From Bordetella parapertussis (GTDB taxonomy: Bacteria > Pseudomonadota > Gammaproteobacteria > Burkholderiales > Burkholderiaceae_A), in contig CAMAZF010000013.1 in NCBI GenBank assembly GCA_945862985.1, forward strand, positions 1 to 54,666: a DNA stretch of 54,666 nt, read 5' to 3'. How positions within the stretch are numbered: the stretch's first letter is position 1; each line of letters starts with the position of its first letter. Below are positions 1 to 10,240 of this stretch, in pieces. The translations under genes were made by a program, and so were the position numbers. Under the pieces are notes generated by a model. That model was given only the letters and a program-made list of their open reading frames with translations. It made no database searches and was not told the DNA's origin.

Positions 1-1131
1 AAGCGCATCGCCATGGGCCGATTCGCCCACGAGGGTGCCGTGTTTGGCCGCCCCAAAGCCGGCAAGCCGATTGCCTGCTACCAGGGCTGCGACAGCCGCA
101 ACGAGTACATCTACAAGTTCGTCTCCGCTGAAGCCTGGAACCCCGCCGACGTTGGCGGTGGCATGGCTGCTGGCAACAAGTACCTCGACGAGGGCAAGCT
201 CTACGCTGCGAAGTTCAACAGCGACGGAACCGGCCAGTGGGTTGAGTTGAGCATGAGCAATCCTGCTGTGGCCAACTACTCGGTCTATAAGTTCGACAAC
301 CAAGCCGACGTTTTCGTGAACGCCCGCCACGCGGCCGACGCAGCGGGTGCGACCAAGATGGACCGTCCTGAGTGGGGTGCAGTCAACCCTGCCAACGGCG
401 ACATCTATTTCACCCTGACCAACAACAGCTCGTCGAACCGCACACCTGCAAAAGTGGACGCGGCCAACCCCCGCTCATACAAGGACGCAGACGGAAAGGG
501 CGGCTCCGGCAACCCCAATGGCCACATCATTCGTTTCGCGGAGACGAACGATGAGCCCACCGCGACCACCTTCAAGTGGGATATCTTCCTGTTTGGCGCG
601 GAAGAGGATGCTCCCTCTTCGGTGAACCTCTCTGGCCTCACCGCAGCCAATAGCTTCTCCTCGCCCGATGGCCTCTGGTTCTCACCTTACACGGGCATTT
701 GCTGGATTCAGACGGACGACGGTGCCTATACCGACGAAGTCAACAACCAACTCCTGGCAGCCATTCCCGGTTCCGTGGGTGACGGCGGTAAAGTGCTCAT
801 CGACAACAGCCTGTCTGGCGCTACTGGCCAGCAGCTTACGTTCATGGGCGCTGCGCTAGGCGAGGCCCGCCTGCGTCGCTTCCTCACCGCGCCCAAGGGC
901 GCTGAGGTCACCGGCATCACCGAGACGGCCGATGGCAAGACGATGTTCGTGAACATCCAGCACCCGGGTGAGAACACCAAAGCGCTCGGCACGGCAACCG
1001 CATTCACGCTCGAGAGCACCTGGCCCTCAAACGGTGGCGGTCTGACCAGCGGCAATTACGGCCCTGGCTCACGTCCCCGTTCGGCCACGCTGATGATCAC
1101 CCGCACCGACGGCGGCAAGATCGGCCTGTAA
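1..1131 (+). CDS. phoX: PhoX-type (DUF839) alkaline phosphatase, C-terminal part
   Basis: This is the 3' part of a gene whose reading frame is open to the first base, so the start lies off the window; the internal ATG at 13 is not the start. About 376 residues remain. The segment running from GRFAHEGAVF to YIYKFVS matches the PhoX core, in which an acidic residue pair (here CDSRNEYIYK) and later stretches such as DGLWFSPYTGICWIQTDDG and TADGKTMFVNIQHPGE help bind the calcium/iron cofactor. PhoX enzymes are Tat-exported periplasmic or surface phosphomonoesterases that release phosphate under starvation. The Tat signal cannot be seen because it is off the window. A PhoD-family phosphatase lies 3.5 kb downstream, which suggests a shared phosphate-scavenging theme. 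Family assignment is firm; substrate is inferred. Confidence 0.88.
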   Translation, partial: KRIAMGRFAHEGAVFGRPKAGKPIACYQGCDSRNEYIYKFVSAEAWNPADVGGGMAAGNKYLDEGKLYAAKFNSDGTGQWVELSMSNPAVANYSVYKFDNQADVFVNARHAADAAGATKMDRPEWGAVNPANGDIYFTLTNNSSSNRTPAKVDAANPRSYKDADGKGGSGNPNGHIIRFAETNDEPTATTFKWDIFLFGAEEDAPSSVNLSGLTAANSFSSPDGLWFSPYTGICWIQTDDGAYTDEVNNQLLAAIPGSVGDGGKVLIDNSLSGATGQQLTFMGAALGEARLRRFLTAPKGAEVTGITETADGKTMFVNIQHPGENTKALGTATAFTLESTWPSNGGGLTSGNYGPGSRPRSATLMITRTDGGKIGL

Positions 1132-1171
1132 GTTTTCTTCGTGTCTCTGACGCCCACAAGGCGTCTTGCCC

Positions 1172-1203
1172 ACGGGCTGTGATGACCTCACAGCCCGTTT
1201 TTT
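1172..1203 (+). terminator. Rho-independent terminator of phoX
   Basis: A perfect 11-bp stem (1172-1182 with 1188-1198) closes a five-base loop and runs straight into a T tract. It lies about 40 bases after the phoX stop and separates that gene from hipA. Confidence 0.9.
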
Positions 1204-1213
1204 ATGCTGGAAA

Positions 1214-1255
1214 TTTAGTGAGAATGAGCTCAGAATTCGCTATAAATTCACTATT
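1214..1255 (+). promoter_or_regulatory. Possible operator/promoter region of the hipA-HTH pair
   Basis: AT-rich stretch between the phoX terminator and hipA. It holds an inverted pair TAGTGA (about 1216) and TCACTA (about 1248), and between them two small palindromes, TGAGCTCA (1225-1232) and GAATTC (1233-1238). HipB-type proteins bind such inverted repeats to repress their own operon. The symmetry is seen; the operator role is inferred. Confidence 0.4.
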
Positions 1256-1266
1256 TTTTCAGGCTT

Positions 1267-2547
1267 ATGCAAACCTCCTGCACCCTTGAGCTCTTTATTG
1301 ACCAGCGCTGGCAGTCCGTCGCAACTGCGCGCCTGCTCGGTGAGACTCGCTTGGGGTGGCGGGCAGCGGTCCGCTGTGATTACTCCGCCGCCTGGACCCT
1401 CGCGCACTTTGGTCGGCGCGACGCATACAGTGTCAGCACCTCCTGGCCTGTCGGGCTGGATGGATTCGCCTCCTCACACTGGCCGGGCTTTCTGGTGGAT
1501 TTACTGCCCCAGGGTTTTGGGCGTCAGCACCTCATTCAGAGACTAGGCTACCCATCGGACCCGGAGGGTCGAGTGGATTGGCAGCTGCTCTGCTCCGGGG
1601 CGGGAAACCCCATAGGCAACCTCAGGGTTCGAGAGGCAGCGGACTGGCTTTCATCCCAGCCCAGGCTCGAGCGCGGCTTCACCGACGAGGACCTGTCGAG
1701 CCTCTCGGAGGAATTTCTGGAGGCGGCCGCGTCCACCGCCTTTTTGGCAGCAGGTTCTTCGGGTGTTCAGGGTGAATGGCCCAAGCTGCTGCTCACGCGC
1801 GCACACGATGGCCTGTTGTACCTTGACCATGAACTGCCCGACCTCTCCGCAGCCGAGCACTTCATCGTCAAACTCCAGCTGAGCTCGAATGCAGCTCGAA
1901 GCACCATCCTCCAGCAGGAGGCTGTGTATTCGAACATCGCGCAACACCTCGGGCTGAGAGTCCATAAGCCTGCCGTGCACCGTGGCCGCGCGCTCTTCAT
2001 TGCACGATTCGATCGACAGGTCCAAGGAAGTCTGGTGCATCGGCTTGCACAAGAGAGTGTGGCCAGCCTCACACAACGCACTGGATTCGAGCAGCTGCCC
2101 AGTCACAACGAGGTCTGCGCAGCGTTGGTGAAGTACGCCTCGAACCCGGCCAACGAGGTGACCGAGTATCTGCTGCGCGATGTGGCGAATGTGGCGCTCG
2201 GCAACAAAGACAATCACGCGAGAAACACGGCCATTCAGCGCGATGCGCTCGGTGGCGTGCGGCTCACACCCCTCTTTGACTTCGCGCCCATGCTCATTCA
2301 CCCAGATGGCCTGGCGCGACGCATGCGATGGAATGATGAGAAACAGGGGAAGCCCGACTGGCGCTTAGTGGTGGAACAGCTCTCCCCCCTGGTCGACCCC
2401 AGGGGACTCAACAATGCCCTGCAGCTCATGGCGCCCAGACTGGAGGAGGTGATGCGCCACGGACTCGAAATGGGCCTCTCACCGGACCTCATGCCACTGC
2501 TCACACCAAGCCTCAAAACACAACTCACCGCCCTTGAGGCGCTCTAG
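1267..2547 (+). CDS. hipA: HipA-family serine/threonine kinase toxin
   Basis: 426 residues, full length for HipA. HipA toxins are kinases that inactivate an aminoacyl-tRNA synthetase and slow growth. Visible parts are a HipA N-terminal domain (about 1-125), a Ser/Gly loop GSSGVQGEWPKLLL (163-176) at the position of the autophosphorylated serine loop of E. coli HipA, an ATP-binding lysine in FIVKLQLS (K202), the catalytic loop GNKDNHARN (312-320, D315) and the metal-binding LFDFAPM (D338). All catalytic features look intact. The ATG start has little Shine-Dalgarno match. The HTH partner follows the toxin instead of preceding it, the reverse of classical hipBA. The kinase target cannot be read from sequence. 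Confidence 0.85.
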   Translation: MQTSCTLELFIDQRWQSVATARLLGETRLGWRAAVRCDYSAAWTLAHFGRRDAYSVSTSWPVGLDGFASSHWPGFLVDLLPQGFGRQHLIQRLGYPSDPEGRVDWQLLCSGAGNPIGNLRVREAADWLSSQPRLERGFTDEDLSSLSEEFLEAAASTAFLAAGSSGVQGEWPKLLLTRAHDGLLYLDHELPDLSAAEHFIVKLQLSSNAARSTILQQEAVYSNIAQHLGLRVHKPAVHRGRALFIARFDRQVQGSLVHRLAQESVASLTQRTGFEQLPSHNEVCAALVKYASNPANEVTEYLLRDVANVALGNKDNHARNTAIQRDALGGVRLTPLFDFAPMLIHPDGLARRMRWNDEKQGKPDWRLVVEQLSPLVDPRGLNNALQLMAPRLEEVMRHGLEMGLSPDLMPLLTPSLKTQLTALEAL

Positions 2548-2554
2548 GCACGCC

Positions 2555-2872
2555 ATGGACAAGCGATACAAACCCCTGTCTTTGCATGACGAAATTCTGC
2601 TCCGAGAGCGGGCCATCGCAGAGGTGCTGGCCCATCCAGAATGGTCGCTCGCAGAATGCCTACGGCACCTTCGGAGCGGGCTGCGTATGACCAGTGCCGA
2701 GCTTGCAAAGCTGGCCGGCGTCGGCCACCGAACCCTGCAGGACCTTGAACAAGGCAGAAGTGAAGGCAGTGTTCAGACCTACAACCGAATTCTCAGACTC
2801 TTAGGGCTCAAACTCGGGGTGGTTCGTGTCGATCAAAGATTTATCGATTCAGATGCCTCCAAGGTGATTTAA
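2555..2872 (+). CDS. HipB-like XRE-family HTH antitoxin/regulator
   Basis: 105 residues from the ATG at 2555, which lies 7 bases after the hipA stop; an in-frame TTG at 2534 would overlap hipA. The middle (MTSAELAKLAGVGHRTLQDLEQG, about residues 43-65) is a Cro/C1 helix-turn-helix, followed by a helix-rich tail (NRILRLLGLKLGVV) as in HipB proteins that dimerise and cap the kinase. An N-terminal extension of about 35 residues precedes the HTH. The tight spacing implies cotranscription and possibly translational coupling with the toxin. The antitoxin role is inferred from pairing and fold. Confidence 0.75.
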   Translation: MDKRYKPLSLHDEILLRERAIAEVLAHPEWSLAECLRHLRSGLRMTSAELAKLAGVGHRTLQDLEQGRSEGSVQTYNRILRLLGLKLGVVRVDQRFIDSDASKVI

Positions 2873-2879
2873 TCCCCTC

Positions 2880-4604
2880 ATGACACCCAAACATCTCAAG
2901 CGACACTCACTCGCGAGCCTCATCACACAGGCCCTCTCTGCATTCGTGCTCACGGGGCTGCTCTCGGCCTGCGGAGGTGGAAGCGGATCCGACTCCCCCA
3001 CGGCCACCCCACCGACCACGCCCACCAATCCCACTCCACCCACCTCCACCACCACCGGTCCAGACCCCTACCTGAACCAGCAATGGCATTTGGAGAACAC
3101 GGGACAGCTCACTGGGAACGCGGGCCAAGACCTGCGCGTGAAGGGCCTGGCGGAGACGGGCCAAGGCGTGAAAGTGGCCATCATCGACGGCTCAATTGAG
3201 ATTGCACACCCCGACCTGGTCGATCGATTTCTAGCCGGTGCCAGTTACAGCTACCGCACCAACTCCACCGACCCCTCTCCTCCCATGGCCTCAGCCTCTG
3301 CGCCCGATAACTTTGAGCCTGGCCAGACCGACGACGCCCATGGCACCGCCGTGGCCGGCATCATCGGTGCCACAGCCAACAACCTCAAGGGTGGTCGCGG
3401 TGTGGCTCCTGGCGTGAGCCTCATGGGGTTTGATGCACTGGTCTCGAGAGACGACCGGCAAGTCGGCAATGCCCTCTCGCGCGCTTTGGATCAGGGAGCG
3501 GATGTGGTCAACAGCAGTTGGTCCACACTCGCGCCTTCCGAAGGCGGGACTCGAAGCTTCTACAGGACCTCAAGCGACTGGGCCAACGCCATCGATCGAG
3601 CCATTCGTGAAGGGCGCCAGGGCAAAGGCAGCGTGGTGGTGGTGGCCGCGGGCAATGGCGGGCTAGATAGCGGCACAGAGGTCTTCAATGGAGAGAACGC
3701 GGATCAGGCCAACTACAACAGCTATGCCAACGATCCCCGTGTCATCGCAGTGGGCGCTGTCGATGCCTTTGGCCGCGAAATCGGGTTCTCAGAACCCGGA
3801 GCGAACGTGCTGGTGTCCGGCTTCTCTGGTGTGGACTTGGGCGTGCGGCTCTCGAGTGCGGGCATTTTCACCACCGACCTTTCAGGCTCACGCGGGTATG
3901 ACGTAAACAGCGACCTGAATCAGGACTACACCCGCTTCTTTGACGGAACCTCGGCGGCGGCCCCCATGGTGAGTGGCGTGGTGGCCCTCATGCTGCAGGC
4001 CAATCCAGCCCTCAACTGGCGGGATGTGCGCTGGATTCTGGCGAGTACGGCCCGCGCCGCAACCGGGCTGGATGCGCCCGGCAGCACGACCGCATCCACC
4101 CCCATGAACAGCCACGGCTATACCCAGAAGGTCGGCTTCGGCATTGTGGACGCAACGGCTGCGGTCACACGCGCCAAGGGCTTTTCCAGCCTGGGGACTG
4201 AGGCGATCTGTGACTCTGGCAGGCAAACGCCCGCGGGTGGTTCTGGCCTGGCACTGGGCGACAACGACCCAGGTGGAATCAGTCAAAGCATCCGCTTGGC
4301 TGCGCCGGCTTGCGCCATTCGACGCATCGAGTCTGTTCAGCTGGAGGTCGCGGTGACCCACAGCCGAAGTGGCGATCTGCGCACGAGCCTGGTCGCCCCC
4401 ACAGGAAGTGGGATTCAGTTCACGGCCCCCCATGCCTGCTCCGCCACAGGCTGCGCCAGCCTGGCAGACGGTTTCAGTTTCGGGTCCGTGCGCTTCATGG
4501 GCGAGGCGCCACAAGGCGACTGGACGCTCAAGCTCTCTGACGAACGCGCTGGTCAGACGGGGGCGCTGCTCTGGTGGAGGATGGTGGTGAGAGGGCACCA
4601 GTAA
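2880..4604 (+). CDS. Subtilisin/kexin-like serine protease lipoprotein with P domain
   Basis: 574 residues. A signal peptide ends in the lipobox LLSAC (C31), so the product is probably an acylated surface or outer-membrane protein. A Gly/Ser/Pro/Thr-rich linker (32-60) leads to DPYLNQQWHLENTGQ, the usual entry into convertase-like S8 domains. The catalytic triad is visible: D103 in VAIIDGS, H154 in DDAHGTAVAG and S358 in GTSAAAPMVSG, with oxyanion N259 in AAGNGG. Residues from about 450 resemble the proprotein-convertase P domain (SRSGDLRTSLVAPTG, GDWTLKLSDERAGQTG). An AAGGTGA ribosome site ends 12 bases before the ATG. It follows the hipA/HTH pair by 7 bases but shows no functional tie to it. 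Protein substrate unknown. Confidence 0.87.
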   Translation: MTPKHLKRHSLASLITQALSAFVLTGLLSACGGGSGSDSPTATPPTTPTNPTPPTSTTTGPDPYLNQQWHLENTGQLTGNAGQDLRVKGLAETGQGVKVAIIDGSIEIAHPDLVDRFLAGASYSYRTNSTDPSPPMASASAPDNFEPGQTDDAHGTAVAGIIGATANNLKGGRGVAPGVSLMGFDALVSRDDRQVGNALSRALDQGADVVNSSWSTLAPSEGGTRSFYRTSSDWANAIDRAIREGRQGKGSVVVVAAGNGGLDSGTEVFNGENADQANYNSYANDPRVIAVGAVDAFGREIGFSEPGANVLVSGFSGVDLGVRLSSAGIFTTDLSGSRGYDVNSDLNQDYTRFFDGTSAAAPMVSGVVALMLQANPALNWRDVRWILASTARAATGLDAPGSTTASTPMNSHGYTQKVGFGIVDATAAVTRAKGFSSLGTEAICDSGRQTPAGGSGLALGDNDPGGISQSIRLAAPACAIRRIESVQLEVAVTHSRSGDLRTSLVAPTGSGIQFTAPHACSATGCASLADGFSFGSVRFMGEAPQGDWTLKLSDERAGQTGALLWWRMVVRGHQ

Positions 4605-4672
4605 ACGGCCTGTCATCTTCACTCGCGACACTTGGGGGTTCCTCCACACAACCAAACCCCAAGGACAACCAC

Positions 4673-6391
4673 ATGTCGCACCAAGCCTCCCGCCGTGACT
4701 TTGTTATCAAGATTGCCAGTGTCTCGACCGTGCTCGCAGCAGGCTCTGTCCTGTCGGGCTGTGGTGGAGACAACAGTGAAGAGCCCGCATTCCTCTACGG
4801 TGTGGCCAGTGGCGACCCACTGACCGACCGTGTCATCCTCTGGACCCACGCCCAGTTCCCCACCAGCGCAAACTCGGTAGACCTGCGCTATGAAGTGGCA
4901 GAAGACAACAGCTTTAACACCGTGGTCTCCAGCGGCCTGGTGACCGCCAGTGCAGCCACCGGCTACACCGCCAAGGTTGACGCCACCGGCCTCTCCGCAG
5001 GCAAGCAGTACTACTATCGTTTCACCCACGGCAAGACCATCTCTCCTGTGGGCCAGACGCGAACCCTCCCCGCCAATGCCAGCAGCCTGAAGATGGCCGT
5101 GCTGAGCTGCTCGAACTACCCCGCAGGCTTCTTCAATGTGTACGCCGAAGTGGCCAAGAGCGACTGCGAGATTGCCGTGCACCTGGGTGACTACATCTAC
5201 GAATACGCCGCCACGGGCTACGCCTCTGAGCGCGCGATTGCACTCAACCGTCAGTCGAGCCCTGCCAACGAGATTCTCACGCTGGCCGACTATCGCAAGC
5301 GCCACGCCCAGTACAAGAGTGATGTGGACTCCAAGGCCTTGCATGCACGCATGCCCATGATTGCGGTGTGGGACGACCACGAGACGGCCAACGACGCCTA
5401 CAAGGATGGTGCAGAGAACCATGACGCCACCAAAGAGGGCAGCTGGGCCGACCGTCGTGCAGCTGGCCTGCAGGCCTATCACGAGTGGATGCCCATTCGC
5501 ACCGGCAGCGACCGCGCGAAGATCTACCGCACCTTCAACTGGGGTAACCTCGTGAACCTGCACATGCTGGATACGCGCCTCATCGGCCGCGATAAGCAGA
5601 TCGACATTGTGGAGCTCGCGGGCCTTGCGGGTCCCGAGAAGCAAGGCGCAGCGCTTGCCACCTTCAGCCAGCCCACCCGCCAGATGCTGGGCGCTGAGCA
5701 GCTCAGCTGGCTGCAGGGACAGATGGCCACGAGCAATGCCACCTGGACCGTCCTAGGCCAGCAGGTGCTCATGGCACGCATGGAGTTCCCCGCATCGGTG
5801 CTGGCGGCGCTCAACACTTCAGACACCTCGCCTGCCGCTCAATCCGCTGGCCTTCAGACCATCACTGACTACCTCACCGCCAAAGCCACCGCCGCACAGG
5901 CACCCCAGCTGCTCACAGACGCCCAAATGGCGCTGCTCAACACCACCCTCAACCCCAAGCTCGGGTATAACCTCGACGCCTGGGACGGCTACGTGGCCGC
6001 TCGCGAAACCCTGCTCGCCACCGCAGCACAGCTGGGCAAAAAGCTGATCTCCCTGGCTGGTGACACGCACAACGCCTGGCACAGTGACCTGACGCTCATG
6101 GGCCTGGCCAACCCCGCCATGGCGGGCATGAAGGTGGGCGAGGAATTCGCCACCAGCTCGGTGAGCTCACCGGGCCTGGAGGCCTACCTGGCCACCCTGC
6201 CCCCGGCTCAGATCCAGGCCATCTTTGAAGGGGTGGTGGATGACCTCAACTGGATGGACGCATCCCGCAGGGGCTACCTGAAAATGAGCTTCACGGCGTC
6301 AGAGGCCAAGGGCGAGTGGATCTTCGTGAACACGATTGACAACCGGAGCTACACCGCAGCCGTGGGCCACACGGCCGTGATGACGGCTTAA
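4673..6391 (+). CDS. phoD: PhoD-family alkaline phosphatase/phosphodiesterase, lipoprotein
   Basis: 572 residues from the ATG at 4673, chosen because AAGGA sits 7 bases upstream and translation then begins with a Tat-type leader (SRRDFVIKI) ending in a lipobox LSGC. An N-terminal beta domain (FLYGVASGDPLTDRVILWTH) precedes a metallophosphatase core with LSCSN, HLGDYIYEY, VWDDHETANDAY and AGDTHNAWHSD, the metal ligands expected for PhoD. These enzymes hydrolyse phosphomonoesters and diesters in the periplasm or at the surface and usually belong to the Pho regulon. The leader combines twin-arginine and lipobox features, so a Tat-exported lipoprotein is likely. Confidence 0.9.
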   Translation: MSHQASRRDFVIKIASVSTVLAAGSVLSGCGGDNSEEPAFLYGVASGDPLTDRVILWTHAQFPTSANSVDLRYEVAEDNSFNTVVSSGLVTASAATGYTAKVDATGLSAGKQYYYRFTHGKTISPVGQTRTLPANASSLKMAVLSCSNYPAGFFNVYAEVAKSDCEIAVHLGDYIYEYAATGYASERAIALNRQSSPANEILTLADYRKRHAQYKSDVDSKALHARMPMIAVWDDHETANDAYKDGAENHDATKEGSWADRRAAGLQAYHEWMPIRTGSDRAKIYRTFNWGNLVNLHMLDTRLIGRDKQIDIVELAGLAGPEKQGAALATFSQPTRQMLGAEQLSWLQGQMATSNATWTVLGQQVLMARMEFPASVLAALNTSDTSPAAQSAGLQTITDYLTAKATAAQAPQLLTDAQMALLNTTLNPKLGYNLDAWDGYVAARETLLATAAQLGKKLISLAGDTHNAWHSDLTLMGLANPAMAGMKVGEEFATSSVSSPGLEAYLATLPPAQIQAIFEGVVDDLNWMDASRRGYLKMSFTASEAKGEWIFVNTIDNRSYTAAVGHTAVMTA

Positions 6392-6418
6392 ATCGCGCAG
6401 GCCTGGCGAAACGACAAC

Positions 6419-6445
6419 GGTGGGGAGAGCACCGCTCGCCCCACC
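6419..6445 (+). other. Strong stem-loop after phoD
   Basis: GGTGGGG (6419-6425) pairs with CCCCACC (6439-6445), with an inner GAGC/GCTC pair and a three-base loop. There is no T tract, so it may stabilise or pause the phoD transcript rather than end it cleanly. It lies 29 bases before the kdsA start. Confidence 0.5.
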
Positions 6446-6471
6446 GGGTTGACGGATCCTGCGACAATTGA

Positions 6472-8591
<2,120 letters not shown>

Positions 8592-8598
8592 GCGCGGA

Positions 8599-9090
8599 TT
8601 ATGACCCCAGTGACACCTCATTCACACCTAGTTTTACACGCACGGGCTTGCCCATGAGGTCAAGAAGCACCATGACGCGCTGCTCTCCATCGAGCATCTG
8701 GAAAACGGCCTCAAGTCCTTTGAATGGGCCTCGCTCAATAAGAAGGGTATCGCCCGGGGTAAAAGCCTGGCGAGTTTGAGCGAACTGTTCGTGAGCCCGG
8801 AGTTCATCGACAATGGCTTCAGAGACTCGCGCAGGCGACTGGCCAAAGGTCACGAGACGGCTCACGCCTGTGGTGGAGCGAATGGGAGACCAACTCATGG
8901 ACTCCAGCGAGCGGCCAAGTTCGATAAAGAGGTAACGGGGGAATAGCGGCTCCAGCATGCTATGGATACGTCCCCGACGGATCTTTTGAACTGAGAGCTT
9001 CGGCAGAAAGCAGGCATATCCCTGCCTTTGAAGGTTCTCAAGCGCTAGGTCCTCTTGCCTAGGCTTGGTTTGGACAAGAAACCAGTCCAA
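8599..9090 (-). CDS. rfaH: RfaH-like transcription antiterminator (NusG paralogue)
   Basis: 163 residues. The N-terminal NGN domain begins WFLVQTKPRQEDLALENLQRQGYACFLP, and the typical EPLFPRYLFIEL and ISRLVTFG-like (VSRLVTFGQ) segments follow; the C-terminal part (FTPGDTLLIERGPFKGLEAVF) is KOW-like. Specialised NusG paralogues ride on RNA polymerase through long polysaccharide, LPS or secretion operons and suppress termination. It starts with TTG three bases after the stop of the WecA-like gene, so the two are coupled. Its place in an envelope polysaccharide locus suggests that it acts on that locus. I saw no convincing ops-like recruitment sequence. Confidence 0.9.
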   Translation of the reverse strand: MDWFLVQTKPRQEDLALENLQRQGYACFLPKLSVQKIRRGRIHSMLEPLFPRYLFIELGRSLESMSWSPIRSTTGVSRLVTFGQSPARVSEAIVDELRAHEQFAQTRQAFTPGDTLLIERGPFKGLEAVFQMLDGEQRVMVLLDLMGKPVRVKLGVNEVSLGS

Positions 9091-9093
9091 TCG

Positions 9094-10179
9094 TTAGGCG
9101 CGAGTGCGATACTCCCGGCCGAACCGAACCAGGCGGAGGTACCAAACCCAATAGAACGCGCAAGCGGCAAACACACAAACGATCATGAGTCGACCGTCTT
9201 CGTACCATGCCACGCCTGCCAACATCAACCCCGCGGAGTAAGCCCACATGGGCAAACTGGTCATCGAGTTACGCAGAACCTTGGGCCAGTGCGCCCAATG
9301 CCGCTGTACCCAACGCGCACGCACAAGGCTATGGAGGTGAAGGCGGTCTGGGGTGCCAAAATGAACCTGCCGCTTGACGCGGCGAATGATGCTGAAGATC
9401 GTCTCAATGACTGGATAGCCGCAGACAAGCAACGCGGCCCATGGAGAGACAGACGCATTGCGCTCCACCAACAGCACCGCCATCCAAGCCAGTGTGAACC
9501 CCAAAAAATAGGCTCCACCATCACCGAGGAAGATTTTGCCAAAGGGAAAGTTCATGACCATGAAGCCAACGACTGCGAGAGCGATGATGACTGCTGCCTG
9601 GAAGAGCGCAATGTCACCTGCTTGGTAGGCGATCAGGCCTAGCCCCAGCATGGAGATGGCCATGACGCCACTGGCCAAACCATTAAAACCATCGATGATG
9701 TTCACGGCGTTGGCTACTCCCGCCACGCCCAAAGCCGTGAAAGCAACAGAAATGAGTGTGACCTGCAGCAAAGCATCAAAGCCCGGGACACCCACCGACC
9801 GCAAGCTCACATCCATGAGCCACCATGCAAGGACCGCACTCAAGAAGGTGCCAAACAGACGCTCCTTGACACTGTCTCTCTTGAATAGATCTTCGAGCAG
9901 GCCCAATGCGAACGCGGGAATACCCGCCAGCAACATGGGCGTGAGGACTTCACCCACGGGTCGGTCGGCCACGATAAGGTCTGCGAAAACCAGAGCCAGG
10001 AAAATGGCCACGCCGCCAATTCGAGGGGTGGGCGCGCTGTGCGCGCGCTGGACGCCAGGTGCGCTATCCAGGCTGAATTTACCGTGATATCCCTTGGTGA
10101 GCACCAGCAGGAGCGAGGCTACTAAACTGGCCACGAAAGCGGTTGTTAGGCTTGAGGAGATCAAAAGAGTGCTCGGCAA
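9094..10179 (-). CDS. WecA/MraY-family polyprenyl-phosphate sugar-1-phosphate transferase
   Basis: 361 residues, many membrane helices. This family moves a sugar-1-phosphate from a UDP-sugar onto undecaprenyl phosphate at the cytoplasmic face, starting a lipid-linked glycan. Diagnostic stretches are RAHSAPTPRIGG, GLLEDLFKRDSVKERL, NAVNIIDGFNGLASG, FPFGKIFLGDGGAYFLG and the late loop DRLHLHSL, which tie it to WecA/WbpL more than to MraY. In-frame stops just upstream limit the start to TTG at 10179 or later codons; no strong ribosome site is seen. It heads the operon with rfaH and the S41 gene and has its own promoter. It probably initiates the polymer exported by the neighbouring SLBB/Wzz/YjbH proteins. 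Confidence 0.87.
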   Translation of the reverse strand: MPSTLLISSSLTTAFVASLVASLLLVLTKGYHGKFSLDSAPGVQRAHSAPTPRIGGVAIFLALVFADLIVADRPVGEVLTPMLLAGIPAFALGLLEDLFKRDSVKERLFGTFLSAVLAWWLMDVSLRSVGVPGFDALLQVTLISVAFTALGVAGVANAVNIIDGFNGLASGVMAISMLGLGLIAYQAGDIALFQAAVIIALAVVGFMVMNFPFGKIFLGDGGAYFLGFTLAWMAVLLVERNASVSPWAALLVCGYPVIETIFSIIRRVKRQVHFGTPDRLHLHSLVRARWVQRHWAHWPKVLRNSMTSLPMWAYSAGLMLAGVAWYEDGRLMIVCVFAACAFYWVWYLRLVRFGREYRTRA

Positions 10180-10196
10180 CGGTTGGAGGGATTTTC

Positions 10197-10224
10197 ACTA
10201 TACTCATAATAGATTTCATGTCAA
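10197..10224 (-). promoter_or_regulatory. Sigma70-type promoter of wecA-like - rfaH - S41
   Basis: On the minus strand, TTGACA (10219-10224) is followed after 16 bases by TATAGT (10197-10202), close to consensus. Transcription should begin near 10190, leaving only about 11 bases before the TTG at 10179. Confidence 0.65.
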
Positions 10225-10240
10225 TGAACTGACTTAAATC

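Noticed and set aside
4619-5644. 341-codon frame opposite phoD
   Set aside because: Overlaps the clear PhoD gene, has no motifs and is rich in His/Gly/Val as expected of a complementary frame.
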